A stretch of 48,433 nucleotides of DNA. Origin: Mycobacterium sp. D16R12. Lineage in GTDB: Bacteria; Actinomycetota; Actinomycetes; Mycobacteriales; Mycobacteriaceae. The stretch is from positions 1 to 48,433 of the forward strand of contig NZ_MAFC01000034.1 of assembly GCF_002013465.1 (NCBI RefSeq). Direction: 5' to 3'. Of this stretch, positions 25,380 to 32,794 are shown piece after piece; positions within the stretch are counted from its first letter, which is position 1, and each line of letters opens with the position of its first letter. The notes under the pieces are model-generated. The model worked only from the letters and a program-made list of their open reading frames with translations. It did not search any database and was not told the origin of the DNA. The position numbers and the translations under genes are program-made.

Positions 25380-26707
25380 CGCCGCAGCCCCGACAGCCGA
25401 CGCGAACGAAACCGCGAACGCGGGGGACGCTGCGTCGAGGGTCTTTGTGGCGCACGGTAATCGGAGATGGCGCGGCTGTAACTCGCGAGCAGTGCGTCGG
25501 CGGTGCTGGACCAGGAGAAGCCGGCGGCATGCGTGACGGCCGCACCGCTGAGCTCGGCCCCGGTGCGCGCCAACAAGTTCCCGATGGCGTCCGCCCAGTC
25601 CTCGGTGCGGTGGGTCGGGACCAGCAGGCCGGTGCGTTGGTCGGCGACCGCGACCGGAAGACCCCCCACCTCGGCCGCCACCACCGGGGTCCCGCAGGCC
25701 TGGGCCTCGATGGCCACCAGTCCGAAGGACTCTGAATAACTGGGCACCGCAACAATATCGGCCGCCCGATACACCTGGGCGAGCCGTTCTCGCGACTGCG
25801 GCGGCAGGAAGGTGACCCGGTCGGCGATCCCGAGATCCGCCGCCAGATCGTGCAGCGCCGTCGGCTCGTCGAGACCGCTGCCGGATGGGCCGCCAACGAT
25901 GAGAACACGAACCCCGGGCAGCTTCGCAGCCGCGCGAACCAGCAGGTCGGGGGCCTTCAGGGGCTGGATGCGTCCGACGAAGGCGACGATCTGCTCATCG
26001 GCCCGCAGGCCGAACTCGGCGCGGGCCGCCGCCTTGTCCCCGGGCGTGAACACGTCGAGGTCGACGCCGGGGTGAACGATATCGATGCGACAGGGGTCTG
26101 CATTGTGTATCGAAATCAATTGCTCAGCTTCATCTTTGGTGTTGACAATGAGCCTGTCGGCCTCGTCAACCACCTGCTGCTCCCCCACCGCACGCAGCGC
26201 GGGCTCCGGGCGGTCCCCCTCGGCGAGTGTCTGATTTTTGACCGCGGCGAGCGTATGCGCGGTGTGAACCAACGGGACGCCCCAGCGGTCGCGGGCCAGC
26301 CAGCCCGCCTGACCGGAGAGCCAGTAGTGGGAGTGAACCAGGTTGTAGTAGCCGGGCTCGTGGATCGCCTCGGCGCGCAGCACCCCGGCAGTGAACGCAC
26401 ACAGCTGGGTGGGCAGGTCGTACTTGTCCAGGCCCTCGAACGGGCCGGCAACGATGTTGCGCACCGTCACCCCGTCCGCAACGGCCACCACCGGCTCGTC
26501 GGAGGACGCGGTGGCGCGTGTGAAGATGTCGACGGCAACACCCCGCCGGGCCAGCTGAAGGGCCGTTTGCAGCACGTAGACATTCATGCCGCCGGCATCG
26601 CCGGTACCCGGCTGGGCCAGTGGCGAGGTGTGTACGGATAGGACGGCGATGCGGCGCGGCTTCAGCGCCGACACCGCCCGGCGCGCGAACTCATCGCCAC
26701 TAAGCAC
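25376..26707 (-). CDS. mshA: D-inositol-3-phosphate glycosyltransferase (mycothiol synthesis)
   Basis: A 443-residue GT-B/GT4 enzyme. The N-terminal donor/acceptor loop GTGDAGGMNVYV, the interdomain FVGRIQPLKAPDLLV, and the EX7E-type motif SYSESFGLVAIEAQACGTPVV are all clear and MshA-specific. It transfers GlcNAc from UDP-GlcNAc to 1-L-myo-inositol-1-phosphate, the first step of mycothiol synthesis. The start is GTG 26707. It is coupled to ybjN by a 4-nt overlap. The ROK regulator upstream is the Rv0485 equivalent. Confidence 0.95.
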   Translation of the reverse strand: MLSGDEFARRAVSALKPRRIAVLSVHTSPLAQPGTGDAGGMNVYVLQTALQLARRGVAVDIFTRATASSDEPVVAVADGVTVRNIVAGPFEGLDKYDLPTQLCAFTAGVLRAEAIHEPGYYNLVHSHYWLSGQAGWLARDRWGVPLVHTAHTLAAVKNQTLAEGDRPEPALRAVGEQQVVDEADRLIVNTKDEAEQLISIHNADPCRIDIVHPGVDLDVFTPGDKAAARAEFGLRADEQIVAFVGRIQPLKAPDLLVRAAAKLPGVRVLIVGGPSGSGLDEPTALHDLAADLGIADRVTFLPPQSRERLAQVYRAADIVAVPSYSESFGLVAIEAQACGTPVVAAEVGGLPVAVADQRTGLLVPTHRTEDWADAIGNLLARTGAELSGAAVTHAAGFSWSSTADALLASYSRAISDYRAPQRPSTQRPPRSRFRSRRLSGLRR

Positions 26708-26771
26708 ACAGCCATCTTGTCACTTACGCACAAGCTGTCGGCGCGCACCACTCCTACCAGCGGTTTGAGCC

Positions 26772-27233
26772 TCAGCGCGACGTGATCTTCTGGCGATATC
26801 CCTCTTCCAGGATCTTGCGCAGCTTCTCATCCGAATGCGTGATGGCCAACGCGATGAACGGCGAGATGACCTTGCCCAGGGCTCGACCGGCAAGCCCACC
26901 GGGCAGCCGGTAGTCGATGTTGATCTCCAGCTCGGTCTCGTCGTCCGAGATGGGTCGGAACCGACATTCGACCTGGTTGTCGATCCCCGAGCGCGACGCG
27001 GTGGTGAACAGGGTGTCGGGATCCCATTCCGTCACCTCGATCGTCGACCGGAGTGTGGCGCCGAGGTTGATGGCGATGTCGTACTTGGCCCCCAGACCCC
27101 GTGGCACCTCGTTGACAAAGCGAACGTGCTCGATCCCGAACATCCAGTCCGCCAGATGGTGCGCATCACCGATGTAGTCGAAGGCGTACGCCATCGGCAC
27201 CTTTGCGGAGGACACGTGGTGGATATGCGTCAT
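26772..27233 (-). CDS. SRPBCC-family protein
   Basis: A 153-residue helix-grip protein: MTHIHHVSSAKVPMAYAFDYIGDAHHLADWMFGIEHV, a beta-rich middle, and a long C-terminal helix (SPFIALAITHSDEKLRKILEEGYRQ). The frame extends upstream, but ATG 27233 with AGGT nearby gives the domain-complete form. It is an additional gene between the ROK regulator and mshA compared with M. tuberculosis. The ligand is unknown. Confidence 0.78.
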   Translation of the reverse strand: MTHIHHVSSAKVPMAYAFDYIGDAHHLADWMFGIEHVRFVNEVPRGLGAKYDIAINLGATLRSTIEVTEWDPDTLFTTASRSGIDNQVECRFRPISDDETELEINIDYRLPGGLAGRALGKVISPFIALAITHSDEKLRKILEEGYRQKITSR

Positions 27234-27304
27234 ATGCACATACCTATCACTTTTCGGCGCCGAGTCGCGGATTTGCGGCCAAAACCCCAGCAACCACCTC
27301 GCTC

Positions 27305-27355
27305 AGTGTGAAGCTACGGCGGAAATTCGCGGGAAACCCGCCATAGCGTCACACT
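27305..27355. repeat. long imperfect inverted repeat, probable terminator of the ROK gene
   Basis: Arms at 27305-27322 and 27338-27355 (AGTGTGANGCTANGGCGG, 16 of 18 paired) surround 15 nt. The interior can also form GCGGG-AAA-CCCGC. It begins 17 nt beyond the ROK stop on the minus strand. It has no U-tract, so it may be a non-canonical terminator or a copy of a dispersed palindromic repeat. Confidence 0.55.
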
Positions 27356-27371
27356 CGGCGTGCCGAAAGCC

Positions 27372-28610
27372 CTAGGCCAGCGCGGAGGTTTCCGACCGCC
27401 GCGCCGATGCCCGCCGCATGGCGCCCAGCGGATCGGCGAACAATCCACCGAGGGACACCACACCGGCGCCGGCCTCCTGCACGCGGTTGCCGAACGCCGT
27501 CACACGAATATCGCGCTTGGACAACGTCGATCGGTCCAGGAACGCGGTCTCGACGTCGTTCATCACCTCGGGGTATTCGGTAAAGGCCTGCCCGCCCACG
27601 ATCACTTCGTCGGGGTTGAGGATGTCGCGCAGCAGCGCCACCGACTGGCCCAGCACCCGGCCACGTTCGGAAAGCAGTTGGCGCGCAGACTCATTGCCGC
27701 CGCGCGCGGCCTTGTACACCGCGCTCACCGAGACACCGTCACCTGCCGGCACGATGCGCAGTCGTCGCGCGGCGGCCAGCACTGCCTCGTCACTCACGGT
27801 GGTCTCCAGCTTGCCGGTACCGCCGAGCAGTTCGGAATCAACCGGCAGCGCCGCAATGGTGCCCGGGCCGCTGGACGGGCTGTGCACCCGGCCATCGATG
27901 GCCAGCGCGAAACCCACTGTCTCACGGGAATATACGTACAGGCTCGTCAGCGAGCGGGCCGCGAAGCGCCGCAGGCCCAGCAGCAGCTCGGCTCCGGCCA
28001 TCGCGTCCACGTGCGAGGCCACCGATACCGGCAGACCCAGGGTGTCGGCGAAGACTCGGCCAACGGGGGCCTCGGTCCAGCCCAAACGGGGATGATCCAC
28101 CGTCCCGGCCGGTCCGTCGACCACACCACCGGTGGCCACCCCGATCCACAGCGGCCGACGCCGGTGCCAGCGGGCCAGGTACCGCTGTGCGCTCCCGGCC
28201 AGCGAGGCCAGCGCGGCACCCTGCGGGCCGTTTGGCGTGGGGGTTTCCACCACATCGAGGGTCCGGCCGAACAAGTCGGTCGCCACAATGCTGGTGGCCC
28301 GGGCGCCGATGTGGATACCCAGGGTCAGGAATGGCTCATGGTTGAGCTCCACCGGCACCCGCGGACGGCCGATGGCGCCGGAGACCGCCAGATCAGCACG
28401 TTCACGAAGCAGCCCGGCGTCCAGCAGCGCGGTGACCTGCCGGTTGACGGTAGCGATGGAAAGGCCCGTGACCTGGGCAATTGCATCGCGGGCCACGGGT
28501 CCGCGCACACGTGCGGCGCGGAAGACCGAGGATGCGGCGCTATCACCGATGTACAGGGCGGGGGGATGAATCTGGTGACGGGAAACTGGTCGGCGAACCG
28601 GAGAAGTCAT
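27372..28610 (-). CDS. ROK-family transcriptional regulator (Rv0485-like)
   Basis: A 412-residue protein with an N-terminal winged HTH (about 38-75, ARDAIAQVTGLSIATVNRQVTALLDAGLL) and a C-terminal ROK/actin-fold domain (THLGIHIGA-like, GVATGGVVDG, VIVGGQAF). The canonical ROK zinc motif (CGxxGCxE) is not evident, so sugar-kinase activity is unlikely. AAAGGA precedes ATG 28610. In M. tuberculosis Rv0485 regulates a PE/PPE pair; here the adjacent divergent SDR and the mshA cluster are the neighbours. Confidence 0.87.
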   Translation of the reverse strand: MTSPVRRPVSRHQIHPPALYIGDSAASSVFRAARVRGPVARDAIAQVTGLSIATVNRQVTALLDAGLLRERADLAVSGAIGRPRVPVELNHEPFLTLGIHIGARATSIVATDLFGRTLDVVETPTPNGPQGAALASLAGSAQRYLARWHRRRPLWIGVATGGVVDGPAGTVDHPRLGWTEAPVGRVFADTLGLPVSVASHVDAMAGAELLLGLRRFAARSLTSLYVYSRETVGFALAIDGRVHSPSSGPGTIAALPVDSELLGGTGKLETTVSDEAVLAAARRLRIVPAGDGVSVSAVYKAARGGNESARQLLSERGRVLGQSVALLRDILNPDEVIVGGQAFTEYPEVMNDVETAFLDRSTLSKRDIRVTAFGNRVQEAGAGVVSLGGLFADPLGAMRRASARRSETSALA

Positions 28611-28910
28611 GAGAAGGGTCCTTTGGCGGAAGGCCGGATTCAGACGAAGGCTGAAGCGCGGGCTACAGATGGCTAATGGTGTTGTGAACTGGGGCGATAC
28701 CGCGCCCGGGACGTCAAGAAAGACGTGCAGAAACTAGGCGCAGCGACAGACGCAGCGACAACACAGCTCGCGAGCCAGCGGCAGCCGAGAACCAATACCC
28801 GCGATCACGAAAGTGACCCGGGGTTCGGCGGCACGCTTGATGGACACAGGCGCAATTTAGCATCCCTACGAGCCGATGTCCTAGTAGGCGTTCTGACTAC
28901 AGTGGCGTGC
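28611..28910. promoter_or_regulatory. 300-bp divergent intergenic region between ROK regulator and SDR
   Basis: No convincing gene is seen; an in-frame upstream extension of the SDR (from 28725) lacks homology-like sequence. At the right end TACAGT (28898-28903) is 7 nt before the SDR ATG, consistent with leaderless transcription. A nine-base direct repeat GCAGCGACA occurs near 28740-28756. The region presumably holds both promoters. Confidence 0.5.
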
Positions 28911-29660
28911 ATGACCAATCCCACGTTCGACGGCCGGGTCGCGGTCGTCACCGGTGCCAGCTCAGGAATCGGTGCGGCAACGGCTAAATCCCTTGCAGCC
29001 CTTGGATTTCACGTTGTGGTTGCGGCCCGGCGCGAGGACCGCATCAATGCTCTGGCCGAGGAGATCGGGGGCACCGCGGTTGTGCTCGACGTCACCGACG
29101 CCGATTCGGTTGCAGCCCTTGCACAGAACCTGGATCGGGTGGACGTGCTGGTGAACAACGCCGGCGGTGCGTGGGGCCTGGAATCGGTGCTCGAGGCGGA
29201 TCTGGAGCACTGGCGCTGGATGTGGGAAACCAATGTGGTGGGCACCCTGCAGGTGACCCGCACCCTGCTGCCCAAGCTGATTGCCTCCGGCGACGGGCTC
29301 ATCGTCACCATCACCTCCATAGCCGCGCTCGATGTATACGACGGCGGCAGTGGATACACGGCAGCCAAGCACGCCCAGGCTGCCTTACACCGCACGCTGC
29401 GCGGTGAGCTTCTCGGAAAGCCCGTGCGGCTCACCGAAGTCGCACCCGGCGCCGTGGAAACCGAGTTCTCGGTGGTGCGCTTCGACGGTGACCAGGACCG
29501 GGCGGACGCGGTCTACCGGGGCATCACCCCGTTGGTCGCCGAGGACGTCGCCGAGATCATCGCGTTCGTCGCATCGCGGCCCCCACACGTCAATCTGGAC
29601 CAGATCGTCGTCAAACCGCGAGATCAGGCCTCGTCGACTCGCCGCGCGACACGCGACTGA
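28911..29660 (+). CDS. short-chain dehydrogenase/reductase (Rv0484c-like)
   Basis: A 249-residue SDR: TGASSGIGAATAKSLAALGFHVVVAAR cofactor region, NNAGG, TSIAA, and YTAAKHA active site. ATG 28911 is used, 7 nt after the -10-like TACAGT with no Shine-Dalgarno. Its place opposite the ROK gene matches Rv0484c-Rv0485. The TGA stop at 29658-29660 abuts and overlaps by one base the 3' end of a tRNA-like sequence on the other strand. Confidence 0.88.
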   Translation: MTNPTFDGRVAVVTGASSGIGAATAKSLAALGFHVVVAARREDRINALAEEIGGTAVVLDVTDADSVAALAQNLDRVDVLVNNAGGAWGLESVLEADLEHWRWMWETNVVGTLQVTRTLLPKLIASGDGLIVTITSIAALDVYDGGSGYTAAKHAQAALHRTLRGELLGKPVRLTEVAPGAVETEFSVVRFDGDQDRADAVYRGITPLVAEDVAEIIAFVASRPPHVNLDQIVVKPRDQASSTRRATRD

Positions 29661-29731
29661 GCCTCCGGCAGGATCCGAACCCGCTCCAGCTGTGTACAAG
29701 GCAGGCGCTCTTCCCATTGAGCTAATCCGGC
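29660..29731 (-). pseudogene. degenerate tRNA-Thr(UGU)-like sequence
   Basis: The minus strand has a good D-arm (GCTC/GAGC), a loop CTTGTAC giving anticodon TGT, and a T-arm GCGGG-TTCGGAT-CCTGC. The acceptor halves do not match (GCCGGAT versus CGGAGGC, three pairs only), and the anticodon stem pairs at only three of five positions. It looks like a decayed or recombined tRNA gene at the end of the array. Confidence 0.6.
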
Positions 29732-29738
29732 ATGGTGG

Positions 29739-29810
29739 TACCCCCGGGAAGAATCGAACTTCCATCCTCAGCTTCGTAGGCTGTCACTCTGTCCGTTGAG
29801 CTACGGGGGT
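29739..29810 (-). tRNA. tRNA-Arg (anticodon ACG)
   Basis: A 72-nt cloverleaf: acceptor ACCCCCG/CGGGGGT fully paired, anticodon loop CTACGAA, T-arm GGAAG-TTCGATT-CTTCC, discriminator A. The anticodon stem has one mismatch at 27-43. No CCA is encoded. It lies in the tRNA array between the Thr-like unit and tRNA-Arg(CCG). Confidence 0.9.
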
Positions 29811-29826
29811 GGGGCGCGCTGCTCGG

Positions 29827-29899
29827 CACCCCTGGCGGGGTTCGAACCCGCAACCTCCGGTTCCGGAAACCGGTGCGCTATCCATTGCACTACAGGGGT
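29827..29899 (-). tRNA. tRNA-Arg (anticodon CCG)
   Basis: A 73-nt cloverleaf: acceptor ACCCCTG/CAGGGGT, anticodon stem CCGGT/ACCGG around TTCCGGA, T-arm GCGGG-TTCGAAC-CCCGC, discriminator G. All stems are well paired. No CCA is encoded. Confidence 0.92.
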
Positions 29900-29903
29900 A
29901 TTA

Positions 29904-29976
29904 GGGCGACCGAAGGGAGTTGAACCCTCGACTGCGGAGTCACAGACCGCTGAGTTGCCGTTACACCACGGCCGCC
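29904..29976 (-). tRNA. tRNA-His (anticodon GTG), without an encoded G-1
   Basis: Acceptor GGCGGCC/GGTCGCC (one G-U), anticodon loop CTGTGAC, T-arm GAGGG-TTCAACT-CCCTT, discriminator C. The base before G1 is T, so the G-1 that normally pairs with C73 is not encoded. This suggests a non-native, phage-like or poorly charged tRNA. Confidence 0.82.
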
Positions 29977-30027
29977 ATGCCCAAGGGATGATCCTGCGCG
30001 CGTGGGCATGCGAACCCTGCACCCACG

Positions 30028-30099
30028 CTCCCCGAGCAGGATTCGAACCTGCAGTCACGGATTAACAATCCGCTGGTTTACCGGTTAACCAACCGGGGA
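30028..30099 (-). tRNA. tRNA-Asn (anticodon GTT)
   Basis: Acceptor TCCCCGG/TCGGGGA, anticodon loop TTGTTAA, T-arm GCAGG-TTCGAAT-CCTGC, discriminator G. Its first 15 nt are also the last codons and stop of the HNH gene (30085-30600), on the same strand. Confidence 0.92.
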
Positions 30100-30600
30100 A
30101 AGCTCCTGTGGAGCACCACCAGAAGCCGACGCGTAGGTGAACCTGTCACGTTCCTTCGGCTCGAAAGGCTCACGTGCCAGCGTCATCCCGGCTTCCTGCG
30201 GAGTGCGGTCTCCCTTGAATCCGTTGCAGGAGCGGCACGCCGCAACCGTGTTGAGCCAGGAGTCCACTCCACCGCGGCAGCGCGGCAGCACGTGGTCCCA
30301 TGTATCAGCCGTTGCCCCGCAGTACACACAGGTGTAGCCGTCGCGACGCAGCACTCCCGCGCGGGTGACGCGGTGACCTGACCGGTAAGGGATGTACACG
30401 TACTCGCGCAGCACGATCGAAGTCGGGAGCTCGATGACCAGCGATGCACTGTGCACGTGCACCGCAGGGTGGCGGGTGTCGATGGCGTACACGACTCCCT
30501 TGAGGATGAGCTTGACCGCGTGCTGCCACGGGATCAGGTGCAGTACGCGGTAGTCGGCATTGCAGAACTGCACAGTGTGATTGGGCATCAAAGTCGACAT
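30085..30600 (-). CDS. HNH endonuclease inside the tRNA array
   Basis: A 171-residue HNH nuclease. C91xxC94 and C122xxC125 form the zinc knuckle. D102-H103, N117 and N126 give the DH...N...H/N-type catalytic core (DHVLPRCRGGVDSWLNTVAACRSCN). ATG 30600 is chosen because AAAGGAGGTG precedes it; the open frame continues far upstream through tRNA-Met and tRNA-Leu but is not coding there. The stop codon falls in the D-arm of tRNA-Asn, so mRNA and tRNA share sequence. Free-standing HNH genes occur near homing elements, phage genes and mycobacterial tRNA arrays. It may promote spread of the array (inference). Confidence 0.85.
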   Translation of the reverse strand: MSTLMPNHTVQFCNADYRVLHLIPWQHAVKLILKGVVYAIDTRHPAVHVHSASLVIELPTSIVLREYVYIPYRSGHRVTRAGVLRRDGYTCVYCGATADTWDHVLPRCRGGVDSWLNTVAACRSCNGFKGDRTPQEAGMTLAREPFEPKERDRFTYASASGGAPQELSPVG

Positions 30601-30614
30601 TGCCGCGCACCTCC

Positions 30615-30642
30615 TTTCCTTGTTGAACTTTCCTTGTTGAAC
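30615..30642 (-). repeat. tandem 14-bp duplication in the HNH gene leader
   Basis: TTTCCTTGTTGAAC (plus strand) occurs twice back to back, at 30615-30628 and 30629-30642. On the coding strand it duplicates an AAGGAAA element just upstream of the true AAAGGAGG ribosome site. Confidence 0.8.
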
Positions 30643-30658
30643 GGTCGTCGGCGGATGG

Positions 30659-30732
30659 TCACGCGGGCAGGATTCGAACCTGCGACGTTCGGGTAATGAG
30701 CCCGCTGGACTACCGGACTGTCCTACCGCGCA
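30659..30732 (-). tRNA. tRNA with anticodon CAT (Met, or Ile2 if modified)
   Basis: A 74-nt cloverleaf: acceptor TGCGCGG/CCGCGTG with two G-U pairs at the end, D-arm GGAC/GTCC, anticodon loop CTCATTA, T-arm GCAGG-TTCGAAT-CCTGC, discriminator A. U37 (where A is usual) and the weak first pairs are odd. Elongator Met versus Ile2 cannot be settled from sequence alone. Confidence 0.82.
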
Positions 30733-30811
30733 TCGTTTTTCGTCGTGCGCCGAGCCAACGGCGCGTAGTGGGCCGTCCGGACTCGAAGTCACCACGGCCG
30801 CCAACTTCGCG

Positions 30812-30895
30812 TACGTCCGGCAGGAGTCGAACCTGCATGCCCGTTCGGGCACTGGAGTCTGAGTCCAGCGCGTATCCCAGTTTCGCCACGGACGC
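30812..30895 (-). tRNA. tRNA-Leu (anticodon CAG)
   Basis: An 84-nt class II tRNA: acceptor GCGTCCG/CGGACGT, anticodon stem CTGGA/TCCAG around CTCAGAC, long variable arm TGCCCG-AA-CGGGCA, T-arm GCAGG-TTCGACT-CCTGC, discriminator A. It is first in the array in the direction of transcription. Confidence 0.9.
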
Positions 30896-31330
30896 ATATG
30901 CCACCACGATGAAGTTGTCAAATAACCTGCGGCACAATATTTTTCATATTGACCGCACCGGCCACCGGTATCACTTGCCCCGTACCGCAAACAATGGTGC
31001 ATCGACAGTGCGCCGATGTAAACCCCATTTATCCGGGTTAATATGTTGTGTTTCAGTAATTTTGAGCGCACTAAACTCTAGGAATGTCGAGCGACATTCC
31101 TAGCAGCGCAATCCGTAAGACTGAGATACTTATGAGAACTTCTCGCCGATAATCGCCCGTCGCCGGATCGTTCACCCATGGGCCGGGTGGTAAGTCGCAG
31201 CGACCACGACGAAACGACCGGCGACGCTATGCGCATCCCGGCAATCTGCTCGTCATGGAACTGTGCGGACATGGATGCGACGGTACCAGCCATCATCGGC
31301 TGGTACGGCATGGTTTTTCTGTGCGCGCGA
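30896..31330. other. gene-free AT-rich stretch upstream of the tRNA array
   Basis: About 435 bp with no credible gene. 30900-31140 is visibly richer in A+T than its surroundings, suggesting foreign origin. It contains the palindrome at 31078-31103 and presumably the array promoter, which I could not place with confidence. The part near 31140-31330 returns to normal composition. Confidence 0.6.
31078..31103. promoter_or_regulatory. 26-bp near-perfect palindrome
   Basis: Arms CTAGGAATGTCG and CGACATTCCTAG (12 bp, no mismatch) flank a central AG. There is no T-tract and no gene ends beside it, so it is more like an operator or recombination site than a terminator. Confidence 0.6.
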
Positions 31331-32695
31331 CTATCGGGACGTGGTCGTCGGGGTACCCGACAGCGACGGCGCGCCCGACGGGGTCAACGGCGCTGACGTC
31401 GGCGTCCCCGACAGCGTTGGTGCGCCCGATGGGGTGAGCGGGACCGAGGTCGGGATGGATGAGGTCGACGGCGTCGACGTGATCGTCCGTTCCTTCGGAT
31501 TCGGAGGGAGTGCCGACATCGATTGCCAGGTCGGCCAGCTCACCACCCAATCCCACAGGTCGCCGTCGGCATACGACAACTCGATCGTGGTGCCGGTCAC
31601 CTCGACGGGATCACCGTAGATGGCGGTGCGGAAATACGACTCGGCATCGCCCAACGACAAGTTGATACAACCGTTCGTGACATTGTTACTGCCTTGCTGG
31701 CCAACGGTGTTGGGGTTCGCGTGGATGAATTCGCCGTTGTTCGAGATCCGGACCGCGAAACGTTCGTGAACGTTCGTGTATCCGGCCGCCGGGTTGGACA
31801 TCCAGAAATCCTCATACTTCTCGGTGACGACGTGAATTCCGCTGCGCGTCACGTTGCGCGGCAGGTCCGCCTCGCCATAGCTGCACGGTAGGTCCAGGAT
31901 GGTGCCCTCGTCGGTAGTCACCCGGATGCGGTGACTCTGCGCATCGGCATAGACAACCTGACGGCGCCCCACGCTGAAATCCAAAGACATGTCTTCGTTT
32001 CCAAACGCCCCGTCCCCCAGGGGAATCCCATAGAGGTTGGCCTTCACCCCGACCTTGGTGCCTGCCTTGAAGTACTCGCGTGATCGCCAATGCACTCGGG
32101 AACCCTGCTGCTCGTCGGGCAACCAGGCCCAACCGCCTTCGGTGGGCGGGTCGCAGACGATGCTCAGCGACTTCTCCGCCGCGGCCTTGTCGGCGATATG
32201 CGCATCGAACTGGATGATCACGGGCGCGGCGATCCCCACCGTCTGCCCATCGGCGAGCTGGAACTGACCGTTGACCTTCGCCGTCGGCACCAGGGTGGTG
32301 AAGGTGCCGGACACCGCGACGGCCTTACCGTCCAGCCCTACCGCCGAACCCTTCCAGGTGTACGTCACGTCGAATCCGAGGGGCTCGGTGGTGCGGAACC
32401 TGGTTTGGTCGCGACTGAGGGCTCCGGCGACGACCTTGCCGTCGGCGTTGACCAACTTCACGTCCTGGAACCAACCGTTGGCCACGGTCACGCTGACCGG
32501 CGCGGTCGGGTTGACCTCCTTGGCCTTGTCGTCGGGCAAGAAGGTCAGGACGGCTCCCGGTGACGGAGCCTCTTGCAGCCCATTGGAGCCGACGGTCGTG
32601 CAGGCAGCAGCAACAGCGGGCACCGTCAGACCCAACATCGTGAGCGCGCGCCGTCGCGTCAGCGCATCACGGAAATCTGGTCTGGGGTCCTTCAC
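31331..32695 (-). CDS. lprQ: L,D-transpeptidase lipoprotein (LprQ / Ldt5-like)
   Basis: A 454-residue exported protein: N-terminal signal with Cys32 in a lipobox-like AAAC, two Ig-like domains (about 55-260), and a YkuD catalytic domain with H325 and the SNNVTNGCINL motif (Cys343). The NGC rather than HGC form is typical of the Ldt5 class. It makes 3-3 cross-links in peptidoglycan. The C-terminal tail (408-454) is Pro/Ser/Thr-rich with two copies of PLTPSGAPxLSGTPT. GTG 32695 has TATCGT 8 nt upstream (leaderless). It is the Rv0483 equivalent by order. Confidence 0.9.
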   Translation of the reverse strand: MKDPRPDFRDALTRRRALTMLGLTVPAVAAACTTVGSNGLQEAPSPGAVLTFLPDDKAKEVNPTAPVSVTVANGWFQDVKLVNADGKVVAGALSRDQTRFRTTEPLGFDVTYTWKGSAVGLDGKAVAVSGTFTTLVPTAKVNGQFQLADGQTVGIAAPVIIQFDAHIADKAAAEKSLSIVCDPPTEGGWAWLPDEQQGSRVHWRSREYFKAGTKVGVKANLYGIPLGDGAFGNEDMSLDFSVGRRQVVYADAQSHRIRVTTDEGTILDLPCSYGEADLPRNVTRSGIHVVTEKYEDFWMSNPAAGYTNVHERFAVRISNNGEFIHANPNTVGQQGSNNVTNGCINLSLGDAESYFRTAIYGDPVEVTGTTIELSYADGDLWDWVVSWPTWQSMSALPPNPKERTITSTPSTSSIPTSVPLTPSGAPTLSGTPTSAPLTPSGAPSLSGTPTTTSR

Positions 32696-32794
32696 GACAC
32701 CCCACGATACGGCCCGCCGCGGACAGCTTCGCCCGACCCGACCAGGATCACACATCGGATCGGTCGGGACCTGCGGTTTTATCGGGATTCGGGG

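Noticed and set aside
28725..28910. N-terminal extension of the SDR
   Set aside because: Low-complexity, no ribosome site; the SDR fold begins right after ATG 28911.
29977..30027. Possible extra tRNA between tRNA-His and tRNA-Asn
   Set aside because: Only a T-arm-like GGGTTCGCATGCCC hairpin; no cloverleaf.
30733..30811. Possible eighth tRNA between tRNA-Met and tRNA-Leu
   Set aside because: A TTCGAGTC-like piece is present but no arms pair; at most a remnant.
30895..30921. TTGACA with CATATG as a promoter for tRNA-Leu
   Set aside because: Spacer of 15 nt, and the -10 overlaps the tRNA 5' end, so transcription would begin inside the tRNA.
30601..31071. Upstream extension of the HNH gene through tRNA-Met and tRNA-Leu
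   Set aside because: The extension reads tRNA sequence; a strong ribosome site fixes the start at 30600.
31078..31311. 77-residue minus-strand open frame
   Set aside because: No ribosome site, no domain, ends in the palindrome; composition not protein-like.
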